Shown here one piece after another: positions 1 through 7,719 of a DNA stretch of 15,589 bases. Made by a program: the position numbers and the translations under genes. The DNA is taken from positions 1 to 15,589 of the forward strand of contig JAEWAE010000014.1 of NCBI GenBank assembly GCA_023391835.1. The letters are read 5' to 3'. The notes under the pieces are model-generated. The model saw only the letters and a list, made by a program, of their open reading frames with translations. It searched no databases and was not told the DNA's origin. The DNA is from Bacillota bacterium. Its GTDB lineage: Bacteria; Bacillota; Clostridia; Oscillospirales; Ethanoligenentaceae. How positions within the stretch are numbered: position 1 is the stretch's first letter; every line of letters begins with the position of its first letter.

Positions 1-22
1 CCCGGCTGTTTCTCAATTGGAC

Positions 23-62
23 GGCCTGCTTCAAAACGCATAGGCGCGTTTTGAAGCAGGCC
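23..62 (-). terminator. Long 3' hairpin after the ABC importer operon
   Basis: A perfect 17-bp inverted repeat (23-39 paired with 46-62) encloses a 6-nt loop, 18 bases past the TAA stop of the binding-protein gene. Its place right after the last gene of a leftward operon suggests a 3'-end or terminator hairpin. No U-run follows on the minus strand (the next bases read GTCCAATTGAG), so classical intrinsic termination is not assured. It could instead stabilise or process the 3' end. A leftward gene beyond the window edge cannot be excluded. Confidence 0.5.
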
Positions 63-80
63 TGGATTTGGTTAACTTTT

Positions 81-1655
81 TTATTTGCTCTGCGATTTTT
101 TGTAGCTGGCGGTAAACTCGTCCTGCATCTTCTGACCACCGGAAGAGTTCCAACTGGAAATGGCCTGTTTGAAGTCATTGAGGCTGATATTGCCGAGAAT
201 GTATTTGAATTCCGCCGAGTCGATATTCTGCGCCAGCGTTGTGTAGCTGCTGGTATAGGTGGCGGAGGACAGCGGCACTGACACGTCGCTCACCAGATCG
301 CTGGACTTGTAGCCGGCTTCGGTGCTCCACCGCTTGGAATCCAGATCGGTCGTCACGTTGTTGAGCATGTAATTGCGGGCCATGCCCATCTGGTTGAGGC
401 CGTTCATCTCGGTGTTATATAGCGTGGAGTTGAGCGATTTGGAAGAGTTGGTGCCGGTCTTCTGATATTCGCGGCCTTCGATACCGTTCTGAAGCAACAG
501 CTGGCCGTTCTGCGAATTGAGGTAATCAGCCACGCGCAGCAGGTCTTTCAGACGGCTGGCGTTCTTGACGCTGGATTTCGGGAAGGCGATGCCGCCGTTG
601 AGGCCGGTTTCCGCCGCGATACGGGCCTTGCCGGAGGAATCGTTGAGGAAAGTAAAATCATACATATCCGTGATCTTGAGGCTGGAGTTTGCCTTGCTCT
701 TCGAGACATACAGCGGGTCGGTGAGGTTGGGGATGCTGGAAGAATAGCTGATCCACAGCCCGCATTTTTCCTTGTCGATGAGGTTGGGCACTACGGCCGT
801 GGTTTGGGTGATGGCGAAATCCTTGCTGACAGCGCCCTGCGCGCACAGGTCGTGCAGCTGAGTGATGGTGTTGACGTATTCGTCCGTGTTATACTGCGAG
901 ACGACTTTGCCGCTGCGGACGCCCCAGAGGTTGACACCGCCATTGCCGACCACCAGCTCGTTGAGGCAGTCGATCTGCGTGCCGCTGCCGTCGGCCACGG
1001 TACCGAGCCCCAGGCCGATGGTGTCTTTTTTGCCGTTGCCGTCATAGTCGCCGTTTGCGAAGGCTTTGGCCATGTCGAAAACCTTCTGTACGGTATCCGG
1101 CGTGCCCAGACCGGCCGCTTTGGCCCAGTCGGCACGGTAAATGACGCATTTGCGCACCATTTCTCTTTCGCGCGGCAGGGCATAGATCTTGCCATCGGTT
1201 TTCGCGTTGTTGAGCGGAATCGTGTCGATGTTTTTTAGATTCTTATACTGGCTCATATACGAGTCGAGCTGCCAGAACTGACTGCCGCGCACGGCGTCGA
1301 TATACTGGGCGCTTTTCAGATCCGGAATAATCACGATATCAGGCAACTGGTTGGAGGCCATCATGGTGTTGAATTTGTCCGTATAGGAAACCATCGGTGT
1401 CCAGGAAATGTTGAATTTGGCGTTGGACTCTTTTTCAATCTGCTGCAGCACCGGGTTTTCCGACGCGGACGGCGGCGTCTGGTTGGAATACGGCACCGTG
1501 ATGTTGAACGAGACCTGTTTGCTGGAACCGGACGTGGATGCGGAGGTGGACGAAGAATTGTTCGTCTTGGACGAACAAGCCGCGAGTGTGCCCGCAACCA
1601 GCGTCAGCGCACAAGCGGTGCTGACCAGATTGCGGATAGACTTTTTGCTGCCCAT
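81..1655 (-). CDS. ABC importer sugar-binding lipoprotein (LplA/YtcQ-like family 1 solute-binding protein)
   Basis: A 524-aa extracytoplasmic binding protein for oligosaccharides, probably pectin-derived. The N-terminus is a lipoprotein signal: basic MGSKKSIR, a hydrophobic stretch at 10-23, then the lipobox L24-A-A-C27, so Cys27 should be lipidated and the protein anchored outside the membrane. A Ser/Thr/Asn-rich linker (28-46) precedes the two-lobed binding fold. Residues 203-211 form a D-x-D-x-N-x-x-x-D loop (D203, D205, N207, D211), an EF-hand-like calcium site common in LplA/YtcQ-type proteins. The ATG at 1655 follows AAGGAGGA at a slightly long spacing. It is the last gene of the operon, 111 bases after the second permease, and the gap holds a hairpin that may allow separate dosage. 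Substrate is inferred only from the neighbouring PL22, GH105, GH106-like and esterase genes. Family assignment is firm; substrate is not. Confidence 0.93.
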   Translation of the reverse strand: MGSKKSIRNLVSTACALTLVAGTLAACSSKTNNSSSTSASTSGSSKQVSFNITVPYSNQTPPSASENPVLQQIEKESNAKFNISWTPMVSYTDKFNTMMASNQLPDIVIIPDLKSAQYIDAVRGSQFWQLDSYMSQYKNLKNIDTIPLNNAKTDGKIYALPREREMVRKCVIYRADWAKAAGLGTPDTVQKVFDMAKAFANGDYDGNGKKDTIGLGLGTVADGSGTQIDCLNELVVGNGGVNLWGVRSGKVVSQYNTDEYVNTITQLHDLCAQGAVSKDFAITQTTAVVPNLIDKEKCGLWISYSSSIPNLTDPLYVSKSKANSSLKITDMYDFTFLNDSSGKARIAAETGLNGGIAFPKSSVKNASRLKDLLRVADYLNSQNGQLLLQNGIEGREYQKTGTNSSKSLNSTLYNTEMNGLNQMGMARNYMLNNVTTDLDSKRWSTEAGYKSSDLVSDVSVPLSSATYTSSYTTLAQNIDSAEFKYILGNISLNDFKQAISSWNSSGGQKMQDEFTASYKKSQSK

Positions 1656-1749
1656 GGATAGGAATCCTCCTTCTTCAATCCCAAAGTCGGTCGGATATGG
1701 GGACCAAACGGCGGGCTGCCGACACTTCAGCCAGCCGGCAATATTAAAG

Positions 1750-1769
1750 TGATTTTCTGCGGAAAATCA
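1750..1769 (-). other. Intercistronic hairpin spanning the permease stop codon
   Basis: An 8-bp perfect inverted repeat (1750-1757 with 1762-1769) has a 4-nt loop, and the TGA stop of the second permease (1767-1769) lies in one arm. The 111-base gap between this permease and the binding-protein gene also contains partly self-complementary GC-rich sequence around 1712-1739. There is no U-run, so it is unlikely to be a full terminator. A role in mRNA processing or stability, letting the binding protein exceed the permeases, is a guess from position. Confidence 0.4.
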
Positions 1770-2654
1770 GCCTTTAACCGAACCGATCATCATGCCCTTG
1801 GTGAAATATTTCTGCAGGAACGGATAGACGATCAGGATAGGCACCGTCGCGATGACGATGACGCAGTAACGGACCACGTCCTGCGGCGGGGTGTAGTTTT
1901 CACCGACCATCAGGCTGTTGCCGATGGAAGAGTTCGCACTGTCGGTCATCGTGCGCAGGATGACCTGCACCGGCCACATGGCGGAATTGTTGATATACAG
2001 CACGTAATTAAACCATTCGTTCCAGTGCCCCACGGCAAACATCAGTGTGAAGGTGGCCAGCAGCGGGGTGGAGGTCGGCAGAATGATTTTGAGGAAAATC
2101 TGGAAGTCATTGTAGCCGTCGATTTTGGCCGCTTCCTCCAGCTCGCGGGGGATGGTGCGGAAAAAGCTGATGAAAATAATCAGACTGAAGGCATCTACTG
2201 CGGTCGGCAGCAGAATGGACCAGTAAGTGTTGAGCAGATTGAGCTTTGAAACGACGATGTAAGTCGGGATCATGCCGCCGCTGAACACCAGCGTGATGGT
2301 CACCAGACGGATGATCACCTTATAGCCGAAAACTTCCGAGTGTGCCAGCGGATAGGCCATCATAGAGGTGAAGACGAGGTTGAATAGCGTGGCCACAAGT
2401 GTCATGAGTACCGAGACCTTCAGCCCGCCGAGTACGGCGTTGGAGCCGTAGAGCAGATATTTATACGAGTTGAGCGTGAAGCCCTTCGGCCAGAGGACAA
2501 AGTTATACTTGATCAGCTGATCGGGCGAGCTGAATGAGGCCGCCACCACAAAGATAAACGGGATCAGGCACACGAGCGCCATCGCCGTCAGTACCAGGAT
2601 GTTAAGCCCGTCGAACAGTCGACTGCCTACTTTTTTATTGCTCAAGGGAATCAT
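1767..2654 (-). CDS. ABC sugar importer permease, LplC/YtcP type
   Basis: A 295-aa inner-membrane permease of the carbohydrate uptake-1 class (MalG/LplC-like), one half of a heterodimeric pore. About six hydrophobic helices are visible, the first at roughly 18-40. The cytoplasmic coupling loop has the EAA signature at about 174-193: EEAAKIDG, then I-x-LP. This is the site that docks on the ATPase. The C-terminus MMIGSVKG resembles the usual end of LplC/YtcP proteins. ATG at 2654 follows AGGAG; the gap to the upstream permease is only 26 bases, so the genes are co-transcribed. No ATP-binding subunit lies in the window; importers of this family often use a shared MsmX/MsmK-type ATPase encoded elsewhere. 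Family call is secure; substrate comes from context. Confidence 0.94.
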   Translation of the reverse strand: MIPLSNKKVGSRLFDGLNILVLTAMALVCLIPFIFVVAASFSSPDQLIKYNFVLWPKGFTLNSYKYLLYGSNAVLGGLKVSVLMTLVATLFNLVFTSMMAYPLAHSEVFGYKVIIRLVTITLVFSGGMIPTYIVVSKLNLLNTYWSILLPTAVDAFSLIIFISFFRTIPRELEEAAKIDGYNDFQIFLKIILPTSTPLLATFTLMFAVGHWNEWFNYVLYINNSAMWPVQVILRTMTDSANSSIGNSLMVGENYTPPQDVVRYCVIVIATVPILIVYPFLQKYFTKGMMIGSVKG

Positions 2655-2680
2655 CGCAATTCATCTCCTGCAATCCAAGA

Positions 2681-3646
2681 TCAATACAGCCCGGTTTCGC
2701 CCAGCCATTTGGTGATACGGTTGGCCAGGGTGATCAGAATCAGCGACGCCACGGATTTGAAAAGGCCCACGGCCGTCGTGTAACTGAGCTGCCCGTTGTT
2801 GATGCCCATTTGATAGACATAGGTATCGTATACGTTGCCGACGTTCTGATTGAGGGGGTTGAGCATCAGCAGGATCTGCTCGAAGCCGGTGTTGAGGAAA
2901 TTGCCCATGGCCAGGATCAGCATGATCACGATAGTGCCCCGGATGCAGGGCAGTGTGATGTGCCAGAGTTGTTTCCAGCGGGTGGCCCCGTCGATTTCGG
3001 CGGCTTCGTAAAGCTGCGGGTCCACACCGGTGAGAGCGGCCAGATAAAGGATGGTGCCCCAGCCGGTTTCCTTCCATATCTGTTGCAGAATAATGGTGGC
3101 CCGGAAAGTGTGCTGATTTGCCAGCACGTTATAGTGGGTGCCCATCCAGGTGTTGACGATGCCATCCTGCGAGGCGAAAAAGGTGATGGTCAGCGATGCC
3201 ACGACCACCCAGGACAAAAAGTGCGGCATGTACACGATGGTCTGGAGTGTGCGCTTGATTGCAGTGGAATTGACTGCGTTGAGCATCAGCGCCACAATAA
3301 TGGGGAGGGGAAACACGAACAGAATGTGGTAAAAGCCCAGCAGCACGGTGTTGCGAAACAGCTGCCAGAAGCTGGCGTCCTGAAAAAAGCGCTGGAAATT
3401 AGCAAAACCGACCCACTGACTTTTGAAAAACCCCGTGTACGATTTGTAATTTTCAAAAGCCGCGATCAGCCCGAACATGGGTACATACCGGAACAGCAGG
3501 AAAATCAACAGCCCCGGTACCATCATGAGTATCATGTAACGATCCCGTTTGATTTTCCGGATTGTGGCGTTTCCCGACTGCCGGGCGACGGGCGGGCGTG
3601 CGGTGTAACCGGAACGATTGACGGGTGCTTCTACGCCTGCATTCAA
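2681..3646 (-). CDS. ABC sugar importer permease, LplB/YteP type
   Basis: A 321-aa membrane permease, the first gene of the importer operon and partner of the LplC-type protein. A basic cytoplasmic N-terminus of about 37 residues (RKIKRDRY at 30-37) leads into helix 1 with the PGLLIFLLFRYVPMFG pattern typical of LplB/YteP permeases. The EAA loop is at about 214-233: YEAAEIDGA, then I-T-LP. Family length is about 300-320 aa, so it looks complete. The predicted start is a TTG at 3644-3646, supported by a strong AAAGGAGGT ten bases upstream; the nearby ATG is out of frame and soon meets a stop. The promoter should lie in 3656-3858, where a -10-like TATGAT lacks a good -35, as expected for activator dependence. 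The divergent-side AraC gene is the obvious regulator candidate. Confidence 0.94.
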   Translation of the reverse strand: MNAGVEAPVNRSGYTARPPVARQSGNATIRKIKRDRYMILMMVPGLLIFLLFRYVPMFGLIAAFENYKSYTGFFKSQWVGFANFQRFFQDASFWQLFRNTVLLGFYHILFVFPLPIIVALMLNAVNSTAIKRTLQTIVYMPHFLSWVVVASLTITFFASQDGIVNTWMGTHYNVLANQHTFRATIILQQIWKETGWGTILYLAALTGVDPQLYEAAEIDGATRWKQLWHITLPCIRGTIVIMLILAMGNFLNTGFEQILLMLNPLNQNVGNVYDTYVYQMGINNGQLSYTTAVGLFKSVASLILITLANRITKWLGETGLY

Positions 3647-3716
3647 CCGTGAGGACCTCCTTTGAAAATGGCGAGCTGCGCATCAAGCGGCGTGCCTGGA
3701 ATAAATGACTGACCTA

Positions 3717-3755
3717 ATCATACTCGGAAGCGGGAACAAGAAAAGAGTGCGGAAA
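3717..3755 (-). promoter_or_regulatory. Possible activator-dependent promoter of the importer operon
   Basis: On the minus strand a -10-like TATGAT (3717-3722) lies about 70 bases upstream of the first permease and has no recognisable -35 at the normal distance. Upstream are two similar heptamers, TTCCCGC (3730-3736) and TTTCCGC (3749-3755), 19 bases apart and in the same orientation. That layout fits binding of an AraC-family activator to direct repeats near -35. TTTCCGC also occurs twice ahead of the PL22 promoter (6414-6420 and 6423-6429). Short motifs like these arise by chance, so this is tentative. Confidence 0.3.
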
Positions 3756-3858
3756 GCGACTTCCCGGCCGTTTGGGGCGTTTGTCGCTCTAATGACAGCC
3801 GTTTTAAGCTTTATGCACAGAATCAACGCAGAGTTTTCCACCAATTTATCATGACAAG

Positions 3859-3902
3859 ATGCAGAAGCGGAATTACCAAAGATGGTAATTCCGCTTCTGC
3901 AT
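3859..3902 (-). terminator. Perfect 19-bp hairpin after the AraC regulator gene
   Basis: A 19-bp perfect inverted repeat (3859-3877 with 3884-3902) has a 6-nt loop and starts 16 bases after the regulator's TAA stop. It lies between the leftward AraC gene and the promoter region of the leftward importer operon, so it probably separates the two transcripts. The bases after it on the minus strand (CTTGTCATG) are not a real U-run, which makes this an atypical terminator like the hairpin at 23-62. Confidence 0.55.
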
Positions 3903-3918
3903 GGGCCGCTTCCACGGC

Positions 3919-6186
3919 TTAGGTACCTCCGCTGCCGTCCCGGTACTGTCTGGGCGTCATGCCCGTTACCTTTTTGAAAGAGCGGATGAAGTTTTCGGCG
4001 TTCTCATACGCCAGCTTTTCGGCGATGACGGCCACCTTCATATCCGTTTCCATCAGCCAGCGTTCGGCTATCTTTACACGGTAATGCTGCAGATAGTCGC
4101 TGAAATTGATGCCCATCTCTTTTTTCAGCACCCGGCGGATGTAGCTGGGATGATAGTTCAGCCGCGCCGCGCAGGATTCCAACGTCAGCTTGGTGTTGTA
4201 TTCTCGCTGGATGATGGCGAGGGTGTCCTGACAAATCTGTTTCATCCGGTCGCCGGTGGATTTTTCCAGACAGTCGATGACCGGCTCCGCAATGGTGTGC
4301 TGCAGCCAGTTTTCGATGCCGGCGCGGTCGCGCATACCCGACAGCTGCGACAGCAGCAGCAGCCCGGAGGCTTTGGCATGGGGGTCTGTCTCCTGCTGCA
4401 GGATGATCAGATTGATCGCCAGACGTGTCAGAAAAATTTTGATGGCGTCGCTGCCTGTCTCATCCCGGAAAAGATTTTCCACAAACAGGTGGATCATGGC
4501 GAAACACTGGGTTTTATCGCCCGTGCGCACGGCGTCCAGAATCTGGCCTTCCAGCTCGGTCGGATACTCCAGCCGGGGCCGCTGGTGGCCGGTCAGGTCC
4601 TCCACGAAGCTGACGGTACTTCGATCCGGGAAAAACTGATACTGCATGGCGTACAGGCAGCGCGTGTAGTGGAAATGGATCGCGCGGTAATCGTCGAAGG
4701 GCAGACTGATACTCACGCTCAGCGTGAATTCGAGCTTTTGCCGCACCAGCTCCTGCAAGTTTCTGAAACGCGGGTACACTCCGTCTTTATACGCGTCCCC
4801 CACCCGGAGGACCGTGACCTGACGGCCCGCGAGTATCACCGGTGTGATGACGATGCAGTCGCTGAAAGTTTCGCCCACGATGTTGTTGACCGCATAAAGC
4901 AGCAGATCCTCGTCATTTTCACCGTATACGCCGCCTTTGAGGGGGTCGATCTGGATGACGGCGACGACCATATGGGGCGGCTTCTCGGGGTAGTGGAACA
5001 GCCGGAGTTTGGAGAGTATGAAGCTCTCGTCGTTTTCGTTCAGCAGGAGCTTGACCGAAAAATACTCCATGAGCTGCCCAGACTGGCTGTATATTTCCGA
5101 CTTCATGTCGTTCTGGTTGGTCAGAAGCAGGCCCACGTGCTCCTCAATCTGCCGGATTTCGTCCGGCTGGCCGGGCTTGTCGCCCACCAGCACGTTGTAA
5201 AGGTGGCGGATCGGCCGGTAGGCCCGGTTGGAAATAGTCAGCGAGGCCATGGCGATCAGCGTGATCAGCACCAGACATATGAGCACCGTCACCCATCCGA
5301 TCATCTGGGAATCCCGCGTCATCTGAGCGACGGATGTCACCATTAGATAAATCCAGCCGTTGCTGTCGGATTTGATAAAAGTGACGTCGGAACGCACGCC
5401 CGCGATCGGCAGGATGAAGCTGCCGCGGGACAGATTGCTCTTTTCCACCTGTTTGAAGAGGGCGGTGGAGGCGATGTTTTTGCCCCGCTTGTAGTAACTT
5501 CGGTCGTAAATGACACAGCCGTCGGGGCTGACGATTGTGACGGTGTTGAGACGGGAACCGCCCGAGACCAGGGTGTCGAAGCTCTCGTAAGGCACGTCCA
5601 CCGTGCAAAAGCAGGCGTCGTTGGAATACACGTTGCGGCGCACCAGTGTCACATAGGAATGGTTGGTGGAAGCGGCGGCCTGCGGCGAAGCGTTGTTGCC
5701 TGCAAAGGTGAACGCATCCGCCCAATAACTCAGCCGGCTGTCGTTCAGCAGCTGAGAAACCGGCCCGTATTCCGATTCGTAATCCGACTGGCTGCCGACA
5801 CCGGAATTGGAAACCACCCAGTGCTGCGCGGTGTTGAAAAGCCGGATGTTGCCGATTTCCATGCCGGCTGTGGGCAGCGTGTCGATCGTCGACTGCAGCT
5901 CGTTGAATACGTCGAATTGGTCGCCGGTCATCTCGGCGCTGGCCGCGTGTGCCACCGTCGGGGAGGAAATGAACTGCAGCATGGTCTTTTCCACCGAAAT
6001 CAACTGGGATTCCACCGACAGCTTGGCCTGGTTCAATTCCTCCGTGTTGCCCTCGCTGACCTTTTTCTGCACGGTGTTCGATGCAATAAAGTAGGAAACC
6101 GTGCCGACCAGGATGGTCGGCACGACACCCAGCAGCACGCAAACCAAAATGATTTTTTTCCATAGCTTTGACTTGACCTGCTTCAA
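3919..6186 (-). CDS. Membrane-bound AraC-family sensor-regulator of the pectin locus
   Basis: A 755-aa one-component regulator. Transmembrane helix 1 (about 11-34) and helix 2 (about 297-319) bracket a roughly 260-residue extracytoplasmic region of the Cache-like sensing type, followed by a short HAMP-like stretch (RAYRPIRHLYN, 321-331). The cytoplasmic middle (about 370-640) resembles other long Bacillota AraC regulators such as YesS/YtdP. The C-terminus (about 655-749) is a double helix-turn-helix AraC domain with LTLESCAARLNYHPSYIRRVLKK and the hallmark FIRSFKKVTGMTPRQYR. The likely start is the TTG at 6184-6186 behind GGGGAGAG; the first helix begins soon after, so no long N-terminal piece is missing. 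It sits between the importer operon and the divergent PL22 operon and probably activates one or both in response to an extracellular sugar or a binding protein. The ligand is unknown. Confidence 0.92.
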   Translation of the reverse strand: MKQVKSKLWKKIILVCVLLGVVPTILVGTVSYFIASNTVQKKVSEGNTEELNQAKLSVESQLISVEKTMLQFISSPTVAHAASAEMTGDQFDVFNELQSTIDTLPTAGMEIGNIRLFNTAQHWVVSNSGVGSQSDYESEYGPVSQLLNDSRLSYWADAFTFAGNNASPQAAASTNHSYVTLVRRNVYSNDACFCTVDVPYESFDTLVSGGSRLNTVTIVSPDGCVIYDRSYYKRGKNIASTALFKQVEKSNLSRGSFILPIAGVRSDVTFIKSDSNGWIYLMVTSVAQMTRDSQMIGWVTVLICLVLITLIAMASLTISNRAYRPIRHLYNVLVGDKPGQPDEIRQIEEHVGLLLTNQNDMKSEIYSQSGQLMEYFSVKLLLNENDESFILSKLRLFHYPEKPPHMVVAVIQIDPLKGGVYGENDEDLLLYAVNNIVGETFSDCIVITPVILAGRQVTVLRVGDAYKDGVYPRFRNLQELVRQKLEFTLSVSISLPFDDYRAIHFHYTRCLYAMQYQFFPDRSTVSFVEDLTGHQRPRLEYPTELEGQILDAVRTGDKTQCFAMIHLFVENLFRDETGSDAIKIFLTRLAINLIILQQETDPHAKASGLLLLSQLSGMRDRAGIENWLQHTIAEPVIDCLEKSTGDRMKQICQDTLAIIQREYNTKLTLESCAARLNYHPSYIRRVLKKEMGINFSDYLQHYRVKIAERWLMETDMKVAVIAEKLAYENAENFIRSFKKVTGMTPRQYRDGSGGT

Positions 6187-6259
6187 CTGCCACTCTCCCC
6201 ACTCCGTCGGATGGCGCCCGCCAGGCCGGCCGCGAAAGACTTTTACAGAAATCCTCTAT

Positions 6260-6288
6260 AGAATAATACAGATTTGACAAATTATCAA
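6260..6288 (-). promoter_or_regulatory. Putative sigma-A promoter of the AraC regulator
   Basis: On the minus strand TTGATA (6283-6288; one mismatch to TTGACA) is followed after exactly 17 bases by TATTCT (6260-6265; four of six to TATAAT). It lies about 75 bases upstream of the regulator start codon in the most AT-rich part of the gap. The stretch TTGATAATTT is also found at the -35 of the esterase/GH105 operon. The -10 is weak, so confidence is moderate. Confidence 0.42.
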
Positions 6289-6460
6289 CTTATTTTGGGC
6301 TGCTTTTATTCACTCCCGTGACCGGGCGAACCTAAAATTCAGCAGGCGGGCAGGCGCGGATGCACGCCGGCCACGGCCCGGCCGGGAGGAAAATGCCGAT
6401 AAACAGGGTGTCATTTCCGCAGTTTCCGCGAAAATCGGCAAAGTCGCGCTATTGGGACTA

Positions 6461-6489
6461 TTGCCATCCGATAAGAAAAGATTTATAAA
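6461..6489 (+). promoter_or_regulatory. Sigma-A promoter of the PL22-GH106 operon
   Basis: TTGCCA (6461-6466, five of six to consensus) and TATAAA (6484-6489, five of six) are separated by exactly 17 bases. Transcription would start near 6496, giving a leader of about 70 bases before the PL22 ATG. It is the best-matching rightward promoter in the gap. Confidence 0.65.
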
Positions 6490-6564
6490 TGAACATGCAC
6501 CCGCATAGACGGGCGGCGTTTGCCGCCGCATGCGGTATGCAGTAAAATCGGAGGGAAGACATAT

Positions 6565-7719
6565 ATGGGAAAAGGCGAAATCATCCGGCATCGGTTTTAT
6601 ACCTATCGGGATTCGTATACCGGCGCGCCCGTCACCCGTCTGACGGAGCCGGGTACGGTCAGTCATCACCTCTATTTTTATCACAGGATGATGACCGGCG
6701 ACGGCCGGTATCTGATTTATGCGAGCCTTCGGGACGGCAGACGCAATCTTTACCGCATGGATATGCAGGAAAGCGTGTCGACGCAGCTCACCGACGCGGA
6801 GGATATCAGCGATTTTTCGGCTACGCTGACCAGCGATGACCGGTATCTGATTCTCACCACCAGCCGGCGGATCATCCGCATGGATATGGCCACGCTGGCC
6901 GAAGAGACCGTCTATGAGATGCCGGAGGGATGGGATAAGGGGGATATTTCCCTCAGCTCGGACGACCGGTATATCGTCATGGCGCAGATGGACCGGCGGG
7001 ATGCCGTGCATGGCAAGGCCGGATGGGACTTTTTCCGCCCCCAGTGCGCCGCGAAGCCGCGCTGCCGGCTGGTGGTGATCGATATGCGCAGCGGCGAAGC
7101 CCGGACGATTCTGGAGCAGGCCTGCTGGCTGGGGCATGCCCAGTTCCGCCCGCACGACAGCCGCACGATCCTTTTCTGCCACGAGGGCCCGTGGGATATG
7201 ATCGACGCCCGCCTTTGGCTGATCGGCGGCGACGGGTCGCATATGCGCTGCGCGCGCGAGCAGCACGGGGTGATCATGACCCATGAGTTCTGGTTGGGCG
7301 ACGGCTCCCGCTTCGGCTATGTCTATCGGGAAACCACCGGGGATCAGCGGGAAACCGTCCGTTTTATCGACCCGGATACGCTTGCAGAAGAGACGGTCAT
7401 GGAGTGTTCCCGTTACAAGCATTTCATCGCCAACCCCGCCGGCACGAAGCTCGTGGGCGACGGCGAGCTGCCGGGCCGGCATTTCATCTATGTGGCCGAT
7501 CTGGCCACGCGCACCGAGACGCCGCTGTGCTGGCACGGCTCGCAGTGGAAATCGTACGGAAACGTGCAGGATGCGCACCCCCATCCGGCTTTTTCGCCAG
7601 ATGGCCGGTTTATCGTATTTACGACCGACCGGGAAGGCACGCCCTGCGTCTATCGCGTGCCGCTGGCGGAACCCGGCGCGGAAGTGAAAACGGCTGAAGG
7701 AGGATTGTCACATGAATGA
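6565..7719 (+). CDS. ogl: Oligogalacturonate lyase, PL22 family
   Basis: A 384-aa cytoplasmic enzyme that cleaves short (often unsaturated) oligogalacturonates by beta-elimination, feeding the ketodeoxyuronate route. The chain is a seven-bladed beta-propeller; repeated blade motifs of the form (S/D)-DDRYL or SPDGRFIVF occur at about 44-51, 90-97, 131-138 and 344-352. Family-specific blocks are present: GHAQFRPHDSRTILFCHEGPW (190-210), THEFW around H240, H286 in YKHFIANPAGTKLVGDG, and Q335-x-x-H338-x-H340. The H286/Q335/H338/H340 set matches the metal-binding His/Gln cluster of characterised PL22 lyases. Length fits the family (about 385-390). ATG at 6565 was chosen over an upstream in-frame codon because GGAGGG sits ten bases before it and the family begins here. 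No signal peptide. Its 3' end overlaps the next gene by 8 bases. Confidence 0.93.
   Translation: MGKGEIIRHRFYTYRDSYTGAPVTRLTEPGTVSHHLYFYHRMMTGDGRYLIYASLRDGRRNLYRMDMQESVSTQLTDAEDISDFSATLTSDDRYLILTTSRRIIRMDMATLAEETVYEMPEGWDKGDISLSSDDRYIVMAQMDRRDAVHGKAGWDFFRPQCAAKPRCRLVVIDMRSGEARTILEQACWLGHAQFRPHDSRTILFCHEGPWDMIDARLWLIGGDGSHMRCAREQHGVIMTHEFWLGDGSRFGYVYRETTGDQRETVRFIDPDTLAEETVMECSRYKHFIANPAGTKLVGDGELPGRHFIYVADLATRTETPLCWHGSQWKSYGNVQDAHPHPAFSPDGRFIVFTTDREGTPCVYRVPLAEPGAEVKTAEGGLSHE

Larger units (their letters stand above)
6187..6564. other. Divergent control region between regulator and PL22 operon
   Basis: This 378-base stretch has no convincing gene. The AT-rich left part holds the putative leftward regulator promoter, and the right part holds a good rightward promoter. 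Between them (about 6310-6410) is GC-rich sequence with short self-complementary runs around 6367-6386. Two copies of TTTCCGC (6414-6420, 6423-6429) lie about 32-47 bases upstream of the PL22 -35 box. The 5' leader has a small GC hairpin (6512-6517 with 6522-6527, GTTT loop) that does not cover the ribosome binding site. No riboswitch was recognised. Confidence 0.6.

Noticed and set aside
804..1238. Plus-strand reading frame inside the binding-protein gene
   Set aside because: It lies entirely antisense to the well-supported lipoprotein gene, has no ribosome binding site, and its protein has no recognisable motif; a shadow frame in GC-rich DNA.
3790..3806. Possible catabolite-repression (cre) site upstream of the importer operon
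   Set aside because: TGACAGCCGTTTTA has the general look, but an extra base disrupts the TGNAANCG core and symmetry is poor.
3901..5346. 481-codon plus-strand frame opposite the AraC gene
   Set aside because: Long but antisense to a clear AraC regulator with TM helices and an HTH. Its composition (His/Gln/Asp-rich, no domain) is typical of shadow frames.
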